Positions 12,495 through 24,417 of a DNA stretch of 64,000 nucleotides are shown here, in pieces (positions within the stretch are counted from its first letter, which is position 1; every line of letters starts with the position of its first letter). The notes under the pieces were generated by a model. That model ran no database searches, was not told where the DNA came from, and saw nothing but the letters and a program-made list of their open reading frames with translations. Origin of the DNA: Uloborus plumipes (taxonomy: Eukaryota; Arthropoda; Arachnida; Araneae; Uloboridae); NCBI GenBank assembly GCA_038373865.1, contig JAXGGA010001074.1, forward strand, positions 62,001 through 126,000. Reading direction: 5' to 3'. Both the position numbers and the translations under genes were made by a program.

Positions 12495-13100
12495 TGTGTT
12501 TTTTTATATTTGTTTTGTTTAACAAATCAAGCAAATTTCGAAAATTCATTTTTAAAAATTTTTCATTAGTACAGACCCTCGCTACTTCGCGCTTCGAGGT
12601 TCGCTGCTTCACTCTATCTTTTTTTTTTTCAAATTTATTCACTAGTCTTTTAAAATGGAATCCGGTTAACTCTCTCCTTCAAATAAGCAACAGAATATTG
12701 ATTTTAAACAAGGAGAAATCTTCGCGTTGGGGCCATGGTGGTGTCATTTGATGAAGGGGGTAATGTATTAGATAATACCAAAGTAATGCCGTCCAAAGCA
12801 TGGTATTTTATGGCTTGAAGAACTCTAATAATTTTCAAAACGCAGTTAAAAAGAAACAAAGAAGTTAACCCATTTATGCCCAGTAGCCCAAAAACGGGTT
12901 GCTTGCTAGTTACTGCATTCAAAAACCTGTAATGGGTGTATCATTTTACTAAAAGCTGCTTTTCACAGGTTAAATAGTCCTTCTTCTTGAGAAAACCACA
13001 TGAAGTCGCTACACAATTTTGTATTACGTCAAATTAATTGTTAAGCTTTTGAAAATCAAGGAACTAAATTCAAATTAGTTAGGCTCTAGATGAGTTCGGC
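12495..13100. other. No gene seen
   Basis: AT-rich sequence. The open frame 12494-12751 (+) starts at the MITE edge and has no recognisable domain. Confidence 0.45.
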
Positions 13101-13360
13101 ATATCGTCGGCACCATGCTAAAATAACGAATGTGAAAAATCGCGTTTTTCAAGTTCGATTTTCAAGCTCGAATTTCACAAATAATTGAAATTAAAATGAT
13201 ACCTTTGAACGATATTTTTACACTTAAAGATATCAATAAAAGTTTAAAAATTGAAAATAACCAAACACGTCAGGTGAGAAAAAGTTAAATGCAGTGTTTT
13301 GGCTCTCCTGAAAAGTGCCAATTTTCACATTCGTAAGTTTAGCATGGTGGCGACGATATA
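13101..13360. mobile_element. MITE with about 35-bp terminal inverted repeats
   Basis: Termini match as inverse complements: ATATCGTCGGCACCATGCTA at 13101 and, read inward from the right end, ATATCGTCGCCACCATGCTA. The match continues through ACGAATGTGAAAA. The total is about 260 bp, with TA or TATA at both borders. The superfamily is unassigned; TA borders suggest Tc1/mariner-type. Confidence 0.78.
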
Positions 13361-14049
13361 ATACCGGTTACTTTTACATCATCAATGGGAGAACTGCTAT
13401 CATTTGTCCATCACAAGCTTTTGAATATCGCTCTTTGTAACTGCGAGAAACCTCATTTTATTTTAATTTCAATGCACTGGCTTGCTATAAATTTTGATTT
13501 ATGTTTGAAACAGCTAAAAAATCTAGAGATATGGGGGGGGGGGGGGACTCCGCTTTAAAACTGAAAAAAAAAGACAATGTCGAAAATATTTATCATGTTA
13601 TTACAAAACAAAGCAAATTGTAGTGTTACATTTTCATTGCATTTTTTAAACATTCAATTATTCTTCCCTTGAAGTTCTTCCATGCCCACTGGGGTCTCAT
13701 ATTAAAAACTCTTGCCCTAAAAAGTGAGAAAAGAAATTTCACGCTTAAGAAAAAATCCACTAGCTACCTTTCTTTCTCTCTGTGTATGGATGGTAATTAC
13801 AGTATTTGTGTGCTACCTTGTAGAAGTTAGTTCAAACTTTGCAGACGAGGTAGCAAAAATACAAATAAAAAAGTAAAGAAATAATTTTTATTGTAAGTCA
13901 AAGAGTAGCAACTAACAAAATTCTTAAAATGGTATCCTCCCCTCCCTTTTTTTTTTTTTTTTTGCTTAAGCTCATTAAAATGAAAAATGTTATTATTCAT
14001 TTTTCTTTTTTTTATTAATTTTTATTAGTTTTGAAATTTAACAAATCAA
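13361..14049. other. No gene; homopolymer runs
   Basis: Contains a 14-base G run at 13533-13546 and a T run near 13950. Nothing else is recognised. Confidence 0.5.
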
Positions 14050-14182
<133 letters not shown>

Positions 14183-14985
14183 CTAGCTGACCCGGCGAAC
14201 TCTGTTCCGCCTTAAAGGCAATAAATAAGCAAATTTTTGAATTTATTAAGTTTTTTTTTTATTAGAAAATACAAAAAAAAAGTACCTACATTAATCATCC
14301 ATTATTGTTTCTGTATTTAAAACCTATTTTACTGCGCTCCAGAAGCTGTCAGAACATGTGCTTTATGTCGCCCGACGACAGAGGTTCAAAAAAGGCTTAG
14401 TTAAAAAGATATTTTTTTTCGGACTGCTTATCAACTGACTGCTCCATCCATAAATCGATCCAAACAAACTTTTGTATATATAATAGTAGTAAGAAGAACA
14501 GCCACTTAAATGCAGTCCAGGAGCTGTCCCACGAAGCGCTTTCCACCTCTCAGCCTCAGAGGCGTAAAAACTCTTAAGTGACAATCGTTTCTGACAGCTT
14601 ATCACATATAAATTTCAAGGGAAGTAACGCGTTTGTTTATAATTTACTTCACAAAAAAGTCAAATAACACTCAACGCACCGCTAACTTACAACCTGTTTA
14701 CTGCGCTCTGGAAGCTGCCAGAACGTGTGCTTTATGTCGCTCAGCCATGGAGGTGTCGAAAAAGCTTAGTAAAAAGGCTTAGCCAAGAATACAGAAGAGC
14801 TGGTAGATAAATAGATAATTTGCAACAAAAAATATATTGCGGTCCTAAATTGAGATAAAAACTATCCTATCATTTAAGTTGGACCAAATTGAAACTGCGT
14901 GCAAAATTTGGTTAAAATGGGTTCAGTAGCTGAAGAGTCCATAGGCCACAAACACAGGGACACGTAATTTGTATATATTAAGATG
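14183..14985. repeat. Interspersed repeat of unassigned class
   Basis: Starts at CTAGCTGACCCGGCGAACTC and ends near ACACGTAATTTGTATATATT. I have the impression these edge words recur in invertebrate interspersed repeats, but I cannot name the family. Inside, a segment of about 90 bp is directly repeated (about 14322-14411 and 14692-14780; landmark GTGTGCTTTATGTCGC or CATGTGCTTTATGTCGC). A related piece lies inverted near 14511-14581. The minus-strand frame 14363-14605 falls in this repeat and has no domain. Confidence 0.55.
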
Positions 14986-15687
14986 AACAGAACACTTAAT
15001 ATTGAAATTACAATTGAAATTACAAATATCCCAGAAAAAAGACAGCCTCATAGCATCGAAAAATCTTTTTTCGTATGATTTCTCTTCAAAAGTTTTTGTT
15101 TGTGATTACTTCGTCTGATAAATGAATAATAAAACGAAGCATGTTAAAAATATAAAATTACCGCGAGGAATAAAAATGAACAAAAAACATATTAGTCAGA
15201 AAAAAAGAAAACTTTTTTTAAAGCAGGCTTTTTTTTTTTTTTTTTTTTGTTATTTAGTTTGTTTTCGCTTAGTACTACAAATTAGTAAAGTTATTCAGAC
15301 GAAAGTAACTCTAACATTGTGAGGAACGGTTTCCAAAATGCATGCCAGTGCCACTTGGTGAATTATTTTTATCAAAGGAGTCAACACTAATCCCCTAACA
15401 ATGGACGCTTTGTTGCCGCCTTTCTTAATCCTACTCTGGTGGGGGAGAAAAAGTCCGGTACAGTAGTTGTACCTTCCCGTCTTCAGAGGTAAAAAGAACT
15501 GCGGTTCAACTGTCGTACCGCCCGTCTCGAAAGGAAAACTTTTTTACGAATTCCCCGGCTCCAAAAGGTTAAGGAGTTTTCAGAGCTCCAACTAGGGAAA
15601 CATGCAATTGATAAATAAAGAATCCTTCTCCACGGAAACTCATTTTGGTAGTCCTTTAACGGATTAACAGCGATAGAGTTAACTGTA
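14986..15687. other. No gene seen
   Basis: AT-rich to about 15320, then more GC-balanced around 15400-15560 with no long open frame. No repeat edges are recognised. Confidence 0.4.
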
Positions 15688-15689
15688 TA

Positions 15690-16535
15690 CAGTAAAGCAC
15701 CGTTTATACGTTTTTCAAGGGATCGTGAGAAAAAAACGCATAAATAAAAAAACGTATAAATGAAAATTACAAAAAAATAAGAAAAAACGAATATTTGTGG
15801 TTGAAAGTAACTTAAGGGTTATAAGAAAAATAAAATAATGAAATACAATGACATGAAGCATGTAATACTAACCTTTTCTAGAATTAATTTACATCTACTA
15901 CTTCTCATATTCATCCGGACTGACGTTCAAAGTATTTCGTTATTTTAGGCTGTAAGTCTCTTTTGGAATGTACAGAAAAAAGTTCTTTGTTTATAGTTAA
16001 AAGTGCCATTTTAACGTTATCAGTTAACTCACTACTAATGAGATTGTCTTGCATGGTATTAAAACCCTCTAAAGCTTGCTGAAAACTTGGCAGTGGCTTT
16101 TCCGAGCAATTATCCTCTTCTTCGCTGCTGGATTCTTCATTATCGATCATTTCGTCGATTGTTAGAAGTGAACATGTTCTGAATCGCAGTGAACGATGTC
16201 ATAAAATGAAGAAACTTCATTTACATTTGACCAGTTTTCAGGGAAAGCAAAATCAGTAACTTCGGTGATTTCAATAGGGCCATTCACTGAAGACAAAAAT
16301 CCACCAATGGTGAAGCAGTTTTTTTATCGTTTTTATCGTTATCATCTGCCCAAGCCCAATCTCGCTCCTTTTGACTCAGATTTTAAAAAACGTATAAATG
16401 AAACTGCGATTTCAGGAAAGCGTATAAAAGAAATTTTTTAACATTAATATGTATTGGACTCTGCCGGGACCGAGAGTAAAAACGTATAAATGATAAAAAC
16501 GTATAAAAGAGAAACGTATAAACGGTGCTTCACTC
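15690..16535 (-). mobile_element. Pogo/Tigger-like element, internally deleted
   Basis: 846 bp between TA duplications (15688-15689 and 16536-16537). Inverted termini are CAGTAAAGCACCGTTTATAC (left) and GAGTGAAGCACCGTTTATAC (right, inward). The word AACGTATAAA and variants recur near both ends (about 15735, 15753, 16388, 16480, 16497, 16513). The centre keeps a minus-strand fragment encoding a transposase C-terminus, so the copy is an internal-deletion derivative. Confidence 0.85.
15911..16317 (-). pseudogene. Pogo/Tigger-type (DDE_1) transposase, C-terminal relic
   Basis: From 16317 the frame reads CFTIGGF followed by about 45 residues to a stop. A frameshift near 16163-16170 then joins it to the open 79-residue frame ending at 15911. 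That frame has an acidic stretch (SSSEEED), a helical segment and the ending LQPKITKYFERQSG. Tigger and jerky-like transposases have a CFxKAGF-like motif after the catalytic core, then acidic linkers, and end in a QxxITxFF-type tail. The order and wording fit. The catalytic DDE core and DNA-binding domains are absent. Confidence 0.72.
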
Positions 16536-16537
16536 TA

Positions 16538-17875
16538 ACTTAATTTTCCGCAATGCTAGCACATATACTCCCTTTTAAATAACCTTCGTTTTTCATAAAA
16601 TATACCAACAAATTTTCAAACATGATGCAGAAAGAACCATTTTATTAATAACTTTCATTTTTCCGAGACTAAAATAAATATCTCGGGAGAGGCAGTGTAT
16701 CCCTTCCTTCCCCGTGGAGAGAAAATAAAAACCTCATACACAATAACTGGGCGATAGTGTGCGGGGTAAATTTAGCCAGAAGTCTTACATTGTCAGCGGT
16801 CAAAGGTTGATCGATTGCTGGGCTGTTTCTCTTCTTCTTGAGCGTCTTTTAAAAATAGACACTGGCGAAAAATAACCCGGGGGCGGTGCCGGCGATAAAT
16901 TTGGTGTTCAGAGACGAAAATGATATTCTATAAATTTCTGCAGCGTTGTTCTAATTCGGGAGAGTATTTTGGTTGCTTTTGTTTTCGTTGATTTATTTAA
17001 AGCAGAATGCGTCTTATTTCAGAAGGGTTTCACTGCAGTTAATTTATGTGCATAATGAAACTTCCATGCTTTTAAAGAGATCTGTGATGCCCAGCACGCC
17101 CATACTTTTGCCGAACTTATTACTGTTTTACTGTTTTGCCCAAAAGCAGTATTGTAGCTTATGCATCATGCATATGATTCGGTTAGACTGCTCTCTGATC
17201 TCAAGATATTTATTTTAGATTAATATATAGTTGTAATTATAGTTTTTAAAAATATATAATTACAAATGCTAATAGTTGTAAAACAGCAGTCGAAAACTTA
17301 GTACTAAGAAATGAGTAAAAATAGACAACGTTAAAAAAGTACAAATGTATACATTAAAAATAATTTAAAATCTTTTTAATATATATCTTTTAAAGATACT
17401 CTTCTTTAACTTATCTTCTCTCTCATGAACTTGCCTTTTTAAAAGTGTTACATCTGCTGTTTGCCGAGTTTTAAACTCTTTTTAATGTATATATTTGTAC
17501 TTTTTAAACGTTGTCTATTTTTATAAACTAATAGTATGTTAATATATATAATATAATAAGTAAAAACAGCAGGTAACCAGCAGATCACCAAAATCAACTA
17601 AATGTAACCTGTCAAAACGCAACCTTTTCATAAGCATTAATAAAGAGCAAACGGATAGAAGCTCCGTCAATTCTAGACAAAAACTAGCAATCTTTGATTT
17701 TTCAGCAAAAAAAAAAAAAAAAACTTTTCATTACAATCAACGAAGTGACACTTTTATCAATTTTAGTGAATCCAACGTGTCTTGTCTTAAACTTATCAGC
17801 AAATACGTCTTTAGTTGCTTGGTAAAAATAAAACCTCACTAGGATCACTTGGTCACATGGGAAGCGACGGTATAC
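16538..17875. other. No gene seen
   Basis: AT-rich. Short frames (e.g. 16973-17218 +) have no recognisable domain. AT-rich inverted words around TTTAAAAAGTAC near 17330 and 17495 may mark an eroded foldback. Confidence 0.4.
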
Positions 17876-18111
17876 GTCCAAAATGTCGCGGGCCAAAATG
17901 TCGTGGCCAAATGTCGCGGGTCAAAATGTCGCCAGTCCAAAATGTCGCGTTCAAAAATGTCGCCGGTCCAAAATATCGCGGGTAAAAATGTCGCCGGGAA
18001 AATATGTCGCAGGTCCGAAATGTCGCCGGTCTAAAATGTCGCCGGTCCAAAATGTCGCCGGCCCAAAATGTCGCGGGCCCAAAATGTCGCCAGTCCAAAA
18101 TGTCACCAGTC
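17876..18111. repeat. 16-bp minisatellite
   Basis: About 14-15 degenerate units of TCCAAAATGTCGCCGG. Because three units equal 48 bases, several frames stay open on both strands and translate to repeats such as GDILDRRHFGPATFWT. These are not genes. The core AAATGTCGCC also makes up the 19-bp array at 62321-62432. Confidence 0.93.
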
Positions 18112-18633
18112 CCTTCCACCATTTCAATGTAAGCAAAATAAGTCGTTTTTGATTTCTCAACAAAAATGGCAGTCTTTGACTGCTCAACAAAATAAAACCT
18201 CACTGTAATTCCTAGGTTACATTAAAAAAAAAGTAAGCCTTTTATCAGTTTCAATGAAATAAGAAAGAAAAGCAGTTTATGATTTCTCAAGGTATAAATA
18301 AATAAAATAAAATAAAAATAACTATAAATTATAATTTAAATTTTGACACCTCAAACTCAAATTATGTTTTTCGCAATGACGAATTACTTTGCCCGTAAGC
18401 CTTAAAGTTATTTTGGTTCAGTGGTCAAAGTGTTGGGTTGCCATAACAAAGGTAGGGAGCTCGCCAGGGAACACATCCGTTTGCCACATGTTAGGGACTC
18501 TGCAACTCAACAGATGGCGCTATCTGCCACCAGTATCGCGCAACTATGCTTTGCACCCTGCAAGCAAAACTTCCTGCAGCAATCTTGACCAATCTTGATA
18601 CTGTATTGATGGCGTCAATATTGCGTATTTAAT
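18112..18633. other. No gene seen; possible eroded tRNA-like segment
   Basis: The stretch 18411-18480 has a loose tRNA-head look (GTTCAGTGGTCAAAGTG) but no convincing B-box. Nothing else is recognised. Confidence 0.35.
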
Positions 18634-19313
18634 CTTAATCTGTATCTATAAAAATGAATGTTGGTAAATGTATATATGTGAGTGTGTGTGTGTTCCCTAA
18701 GATCTCAGAAACTACCCGGGAGATTTGGCTGAAATTTTCACCTTTCGTTCCTTTTGGTACTGGGAAGGTTTAGAGACCAGTTTAAACAAAATCTGATGGG
18801 TAGTTATTTTTTTATTTCAATTTTAGAGCTGATTCTGCTTTTGTAATTTCAATTTAAAACTCCATTTTCAAAGGCTTTCATCAATCCAATCGAGTATTTA
18901 GTGTATCAACTAAACTCTCTGACATATAGTTGGAATTGCTTGCTACGAGACATTAATTAATCAACTTTAGTCAATTTTCAAGGCTTAACTCTATACGCAA
19001 AACTGAAACACTAGGTCCATTTTCTAGACAAACTGCTCTTTCTTCAGTGGTTTAAATTTGCGTATTGAGTTAAGCCTTGAAAACTGACTAAATCTCCTGT
19101 TACTTACTCAACTCAATGTTTTTTTTTTTCATTTATTTGGCGCATTGTGATTTAAACTTCAATACGACTTTTAGTGGAATTTAAAAGGTTGTGGAGTACA
19201 TTTGAATGAAAGAATATAATAATTTTACTTCAGAGGGTTGGAGTGAATTTAAATTTATTCAGTTGACTTCCTTTACATTTTTTGCACGGGCATCGCCGTG
19301 CGGGTACTACTAG
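18634..19313 (+). mobile_element. Helitron-like element, non-autonomous
   Basis: The 5' end TCTTAATCTGTATCTATAAA is followed by an AAGATCTCAGAAACTACCCG region. The 3' end has a stem-loop, GCACGGGCATCGCCGTGC, shortly before terminal CTAG (19310-19313). TC at the start, a 3' hairpin and a CTRR end without TSD are the Helitron signature. Internal inverted repeats of about 35 bp lie at about 18970-19007 and 19048-19092 (core AAGGCTTAACTC). No Rep/helicase frame is present. Confidence 0.72.
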
Positions 19314-20786
19314 TACTATTATAAATGCGAAAGTTTGGATGGATGTTTGTTCCTCTTTCACGCAAAAACTACTGAATGGATTTTGATGAAACTTTTACCA
19401 TAATGTAGCTTATACATCAGAATAACACATAGGCTATAATTCATAACGATATTCGAAGAAGTTCGATTGGTAGTGCTTTTTTCATTCCAATTTAAGGCAC
19501 ATTTTTCGCATAATACCGCGAAGGCTTTTAACAAACTAATTCAGTATTTAGTCATCATCTCAACTCTCGTCGATAGCCAGAATTGCGTGTATCATTTCTG
19601 CTTTCCGCATTAAATGTTCCAGGCTTTTCTCAAGTCAAATCAAAAAGTAATTTTTTTCAGCTTCATGGTTAATATCCAGGCTTTTATATAGACATTGGGA
19701 ACGCTCGCACGCCAGCTCTCTAACGAGCTTATCATGATTTGTACTTAAAACATTTTGTAGTCTTAGTTGTAAATAGAATATTAATCCGTAAGCAATGTGT
19801 TTTTTATTATGTTTTAAAACGTGCAAATATTGTTTTGTAAAATAAATTGTATTCTTTTATTAGTAGATTGTTCACCGCGTCAGTTACTTTCTTGAGGTTT
19901 GTAAATATGTGTTTTAGAGTATCGGTAACGTAACCGCTAGAAGAGATAGGCATCTAATAAATGGATTGGGTTCATTATTTTCTAATTTGATGGAGCTTTA
20001 AATACAACTTAACTTCATTTCTTAAATTTGTTTGCTTTGATTGGTCACTATCTCGGGGTACTTACAATAGGGCAGTTTCTTAGTATCCGATTGAACAGGA
20101 ATTTTGCCAAATTTGCTGCAAGATTTTAATAACTGAGATTCTCGGCGATTTTTTCATCTGACGTCAGTTTTTGTGCTTAAGACTACGTAATAATACTTTA
20201 TTTTTTACTTTTTACACGACGTAATCAAAATGAAACGATTATTATCTGATATTTATCGACTGCGACAAAATCTCAATCATCAATATAATACTCCCACATT
20301 TGAAAAGTTCAGTTTTTTTTCTTTTGTTTTCTGATTCCGTATGTATCCATTAAAAATCTTTTTAAAATTATCTCAAAAAGTAAAGTCATCGACATACTAA
20401 ATTAATAAAATCCTTAAACAAGACTAAAATTACATTAATTTGTATTTTTGAACAAATAATAGCTAAATGTTCCATATTAATTTCGAAAATCATTTAGGAC
20501 AAAAACTTTTAATGCCATTTTATGGTTGTAAAAGTATCTCTGCATTTGATGACTATTTCTCTGTGACAAAAATTAGTGACATAATAATACTAAATGTATT
20601 TTCATACAGTAAGAAGGGGAGCAAATCCCAAAACAGAGACGCAAAAATTTGGCGACATTTGAAAAATCGTCAAAGCGGTGTGTTTTGAGTTCTTTCAGTT
20701 CAGGAAAGAAAAAAAAACAAAGGTGAGGATATAGATTGTTTCTCAATATTATTACTGACCCAGGCAACGCCGGGTATTTTTGCTAG
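19314..20786 (+). mobile_element. Helitron-like element, copy 1
   Basis: Begins directly after the previous element's CTAG with TACTATTATAAATGCGAAAG. It ends with the hairpin CCAGGCAACGCCGGG, then TATTTTTGCTAG (ends 20786). About 1.47 kb. It matches 46151-48602 over its length apart from two insertions there. The 5' TC is not evident, so the left edge may be trimmed. Open frames inside are short and have no Rep/helicase motifs. Confidence 0.78.
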
Positions 20787-20787
20787 T

Positions 20788-21358
20788 ACTGTATAAAGAT
20801 TTCATGAAATTTGTTATAACAAGATTATGACAAGACGTATGCAATGTTACATCTTGACATATCAATATTGATTTCGTCATGCAAAAACAAGATTGCATAA
20901 AGATTGTTATAACAAGAATGTTATGACAAGACGAATGCAATATTGCACACATCTTGACATATCAATATTGATTTCGTCTTGCAATATCAAGATTGCATAA
21001 ATCTTGCCAGCGTCAAGATTGAAAACTATGTTCTTGATATCTCATTGACGCCGCCAAGATCAATAGCGTGCACAATAGAAGAGAGGCGCATGCGCGAAGT
21101 TTTACACACAGCATTCCTGCACATCTTGCGTACAGAGTGTCATGACAAGAAAATATCAAGATCTTGACATTTGCTTGTCATGACAACTTTTATGCAAGAT
21201 TACCAAAAAACCTATCTTGTTTTTTCTTGATGTCAGTTGCATATTCCTTGTCAGACAATCTTGTGGCAAGACGCTGACAAGCAAAAATCCGTATCATAAC
21301 AATCTTGAGGCAAGATTGATGCAAGATTGCCATCTTGGCACGAAATTATTTATGCAGT
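20788..21358. mobile_element. CAAGAT-word MITE-like element
   Basis: Starts ACTGTATAAAGATT at the Helitron end; a candidate right end is the inverse AATTATTTATGCAGT at 21358. The interior is a mosaic of CAAGATT/ATCTTG and GACAAG words on both strands, including TTGCATAAAGATTGTTATAACAAG. The first 165 bp or so recur at 48603-48778, also immediately after a Helitron 3' end. Boundaries are tentative. Confidence 0.6.
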
Positions 21359-21375
21359 CTTGAGGCAAGAAGTTT

Positions 21376-22649
21376 TGCTTACTGCGCATAGTAGAGGAGC
21401 AGGAGCTGGTGGTAAAAGCGTCACGTTGGTAGACTGCCAATCTCAAAAAGAAAACTACCCAGTAAGTGATCTCCATAAAAGCGAACATAGAGCAATTTGT
21501 AATTGCTCAGTAAAATTTTAAAAAGTAAAGTCCTTTATATCGCTCAAAAAAAAAACTTACAACAATTATTTGACCATAAATAAAGTGCCCCTTGCATACA
21601 TTCTAATAACCCAAGAACGGCAGATATTTTTTGAATGATTTCTTCATAAGAAATAACAAACTCGATTAATCAACAAAAATAAAACCTAATTTCAATCACT
21701 TGGCCATCAGAGTTTAATTTTAATGTGGGTTGCTTCTTATTCTACTGTATATTTACTCAACATTACTCTCAAATATATTTAATTAAAGTCACAAACATAA
21801 CATATAATGAGGAATGTCCGACTTTCCTCCAACTTCGCAAAGCGAAATTCATAAGTTTCAATATTCGTAGCATTACGGGTGAAAGATCAATTAAATTACA
21901 TTCCACAATTTACTACGGATGCCAAAACTGGTTAAAACTTTCATCAGTTATAAGTTACAATCGCAGTTAAACCCCCTCACTTCCGAAATTCATCTTTCGA
22001 CGCCACGACGACCGAGATATGCGAAGATCATTTTTAAGTGTCCCCTCCGCCATCCCGGGCTCTCTGACATCTCTCCTTTTCGCTGCAACCGCGAATAAAT
22101 AATCGTCTGGGGAGGACGGAGAAAAGGGAAAACCCCATTCGATGAATAATGGATGGCGGGAAAATTCGGCGATGAAATTCTCCTCTTGCGAAGATAATAC
22201 CGAAGATTATTGGAACGGGCTGCAAATTGCCAAGTTCCAACTTGTTGACTGTTTATAAGTTGGGCTCTTTGAAACATTAATCATGTTTAATACCCATGAT
22301 GCCAATCCGCATCGATGATGCATGATTTTTCTTTGGGTGACTCTTAAAAAGTTGAGGAAAATTTTTCTCGACATAAATATATGACATGGAGGTTCAACAT
22401 TAAATATTTCCCAACTTTAAATATTTCCAAGGGAAGGGTTGTACGAATTATATGGTGCAATTCTTTTGCTATTTTAAATTGAGCTCCCAAAGGTGTGTTT
22501 AAGTCTGTTTTTGAGTCCCTAAATTGTTGTTGTAAAATATTACACTCGGGCGCTCGAGCACGAACAGATACATCTACTCAATTTGAGGTGGAATAGGTAC
22601 AGCTTCCGCTTGTACCAAAATCATTATGGTCGGATTTAACTCAACACAC
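21376..22649. other. No gene seen
   Basis: Contains a GC-richer segment near 21990-22260. Overlapping minus-strand frames of 68-95 codons there have no recognisable domain. No terminal repeats. Confidence 0.4.
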
Positions 22650-23665
22650 ATGAAAATGAGACCCATTTATGGGGCAGGCAATCATTTACAGCGCAACAAC
22701 ACATTGCCACTCAGAAACATGGTGTCAATGATTTAAATCAATTGATTTAAATCAGTGATTTAAATCGCGATTTAAATCAATTGATTTTTTTTAAAAAATC
22801 ATTGATTTAAATCACTTTTTATTTTAATCCTTAAAAAATTCTCTTGGACAATCCCAATTTCATTATTTTTACCATTTTCTTTTAGAGCTTTGATTTCCAT
22901 CTAATAAATGGAAAAGTAATCCTACTCATCCCCTCTCCACAGATGCTGGAAGGTTGCAGTCCAAATAATATGTATGCACAAATAGTGCTATTTGTTGTCT
23001 AATATGTGAAATAAAGAAAATACATGCAGGTGCAGGGCAGGTGTTGCAAAGAGTGAATTGAGGGGGAGGGACATGATAGAATGTGTGTGATATACTTTTA
23101 GTGAAAAGAAAAAAGAAAAAACATAAGATGAATTTTCTATGCCTTGCATTAGCAACTGGGGGGGGGGGAGGCAGTCTTTATTAGTGGCTAAAATGGAATA
23201 TATTCCAGCTTTACAAAACAAAAGCAAAATAAAGAGAGGGGGGGGCTGAATGAAGTGAGGATTGGGTTAAGCTTCCTGCCCCATTTAATTTTTATCCTAG
23301 CTAGTAGACAGGATTATTTTCAGATTGGCTCCTAACACTTTTTTCTGGGTTTTTTACTGGTGAAGCTTTACTTCAAAGGTGTTTTTGTATTTTTAGAAAC
23401 TTAAAGGTAAGTTGTTCATAAATAAAAATTAATTAATAACTGAAATTTCTAATTTTTTTAAAAAAAATCAAAAAAATCTGATTTAAATCAAAAAAGTCTG
23501 ATTTAAATAAAAAAAAATCCGATTTTTTTGATTTTTTTTAAAAAAATCATTGATTTTTTTACACCCTGCTCAGAAATGACATCCATGCCCAAGCCAGGAT
23601 TCGAACCCATGCCTCCCCATCCCGGTCAGACATATCTGACCACTAGACAAGGTGACCGGTGAGTC
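22650..23665 (-). mobile_element. tRNA-derived SINE split by a hAT-type element
   Basis: The 3' part of the SINE (about 22650-22717) resumes at 23577 with the body and tRNA-like head. On the minus strand the head shows GGTTCGAATCC as B-box and CTAGTGGTCAGA as A-box region. It is the same family as 10610-10883. The interruption is the 851-bp element at 22718-23568. Confidence 0.75.
22718..23568. mobile_element. hAT-type non-autonomous element, ATTTAAATCA family
   Basis: An 8-bp duplication CTCAGAAA (22710-22717 and 23569-23576) flanks it, as hAT elements produce. The right terminus read inward is CAGGGTGTAAAAAAATCA; the left is CATGGTGTCAATGATTTA. Both ends are filled with GATTTAAATC palindromes (22727-22815 and 23465-23560). 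The middle holds G-rich runs and no coding domain. Confidence 0.82.
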
Positions 23666-23946
23666 TATCAAAAAAAAAAAGAAAGAAAACCTTCTAAAAC
23701 ATTTTTTTCGCGAAGTTTACAATAATTACGCAGGAAGCTACACAAAACCTCTAAGCGTCTAAACCCAGCTTTCATTAAGTACGAATCCGTGAAAAAAATA
23801 ACCAAAGAGTTTTCTGCATTTTCTTTTGCTAATTCGCGATAGCTATTTTCTCAAATTTCTCAGTTCATTCGCTATACTGCCGTGCTAAGCACAAAAATCG
23901 TATCTGCACGTTTAAAAAAAATGAGTTATACCAGAAAGCAACTTAA

Positions 23947-24274
23947 CCCTTTGATGGTTATGAACGAGTTCAGCTCGCAATCGAATCGTGCTTCATAATG
24001 CGCGCAAACGAGTTCCGCTCGGGAGCAAGATTTTGACCGAAATGGTTAGTAACGAGCACTACTCGCGTAGTGAAATTTTTCCCCAATGCGCGCTGACGAG
24101 CTGACTTCGTTCGCTTGAACGCGCGAGGCGAGCTATCTACGGCATCGCCAGAGAAAGGCGACATTTTCGGAAGAACGGCGGGGTAAAACAGCTGCCACTT
24201 TCGACTACTGTTTACTCCTAATGCTGCGCGTATTGAGTAAACGGAAGCTGCTCATTTCCATAACCGTCAAAGGG
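23947..24274. mobile_element. TTAA-flanked MITE, uninterrupted copy
   Basis: 328 bp with TTAA at 23943-23946 and 24275-24278. Inverted termini are CCCTTTGATGGTTATGAA and CCCTTTGACGGTTATGGA. Hairpin-forming CGAG-N5-CTCG words occur at about 23968, 24008 and 24053. It is the intact counterpart of 3812-4422. Piggybac-type target site; no transposase. Confidence 0.88.
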
Positions 24275-24278
24275 TTAA

Positions 24279-24417
24279 CTTGACACTAAACGTCACTACT
24301 CGCGGTAGCCAATAAGAGCTTAGAAGCAGCTAAGGATCTCTTCTAATTCTTCAAGTAGGCTGTGACGTTTTATTTAGCTCGTTTTTCATTGGCTAACGTC
24401 ACGATGTCAGTGTCAAG
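24279..24417. mobile_element. Short MITE with CTTGACACT termini
   Basis: 139 bp with inverted ends CTTGACACT and AGTGTCAAG. Internal words GACGTTAGCCAAT and its near-inverse GCGGTAGCCAATAAGAGCT lie on opposite strands. It abuts the right TTAA of the preceding MITE. A similar stretch (TTGACACTGAAATCACTAC) occurs inside 47961-48316. Confidence 0.65.

Noticed and set aside
17853..18203. 116-codon frame with repeating GDIL/RHFGPATFW peptides
   Set aside because: Three 16-bp units make 48 bases, so the minisatellite stays open in several frames on both strands.
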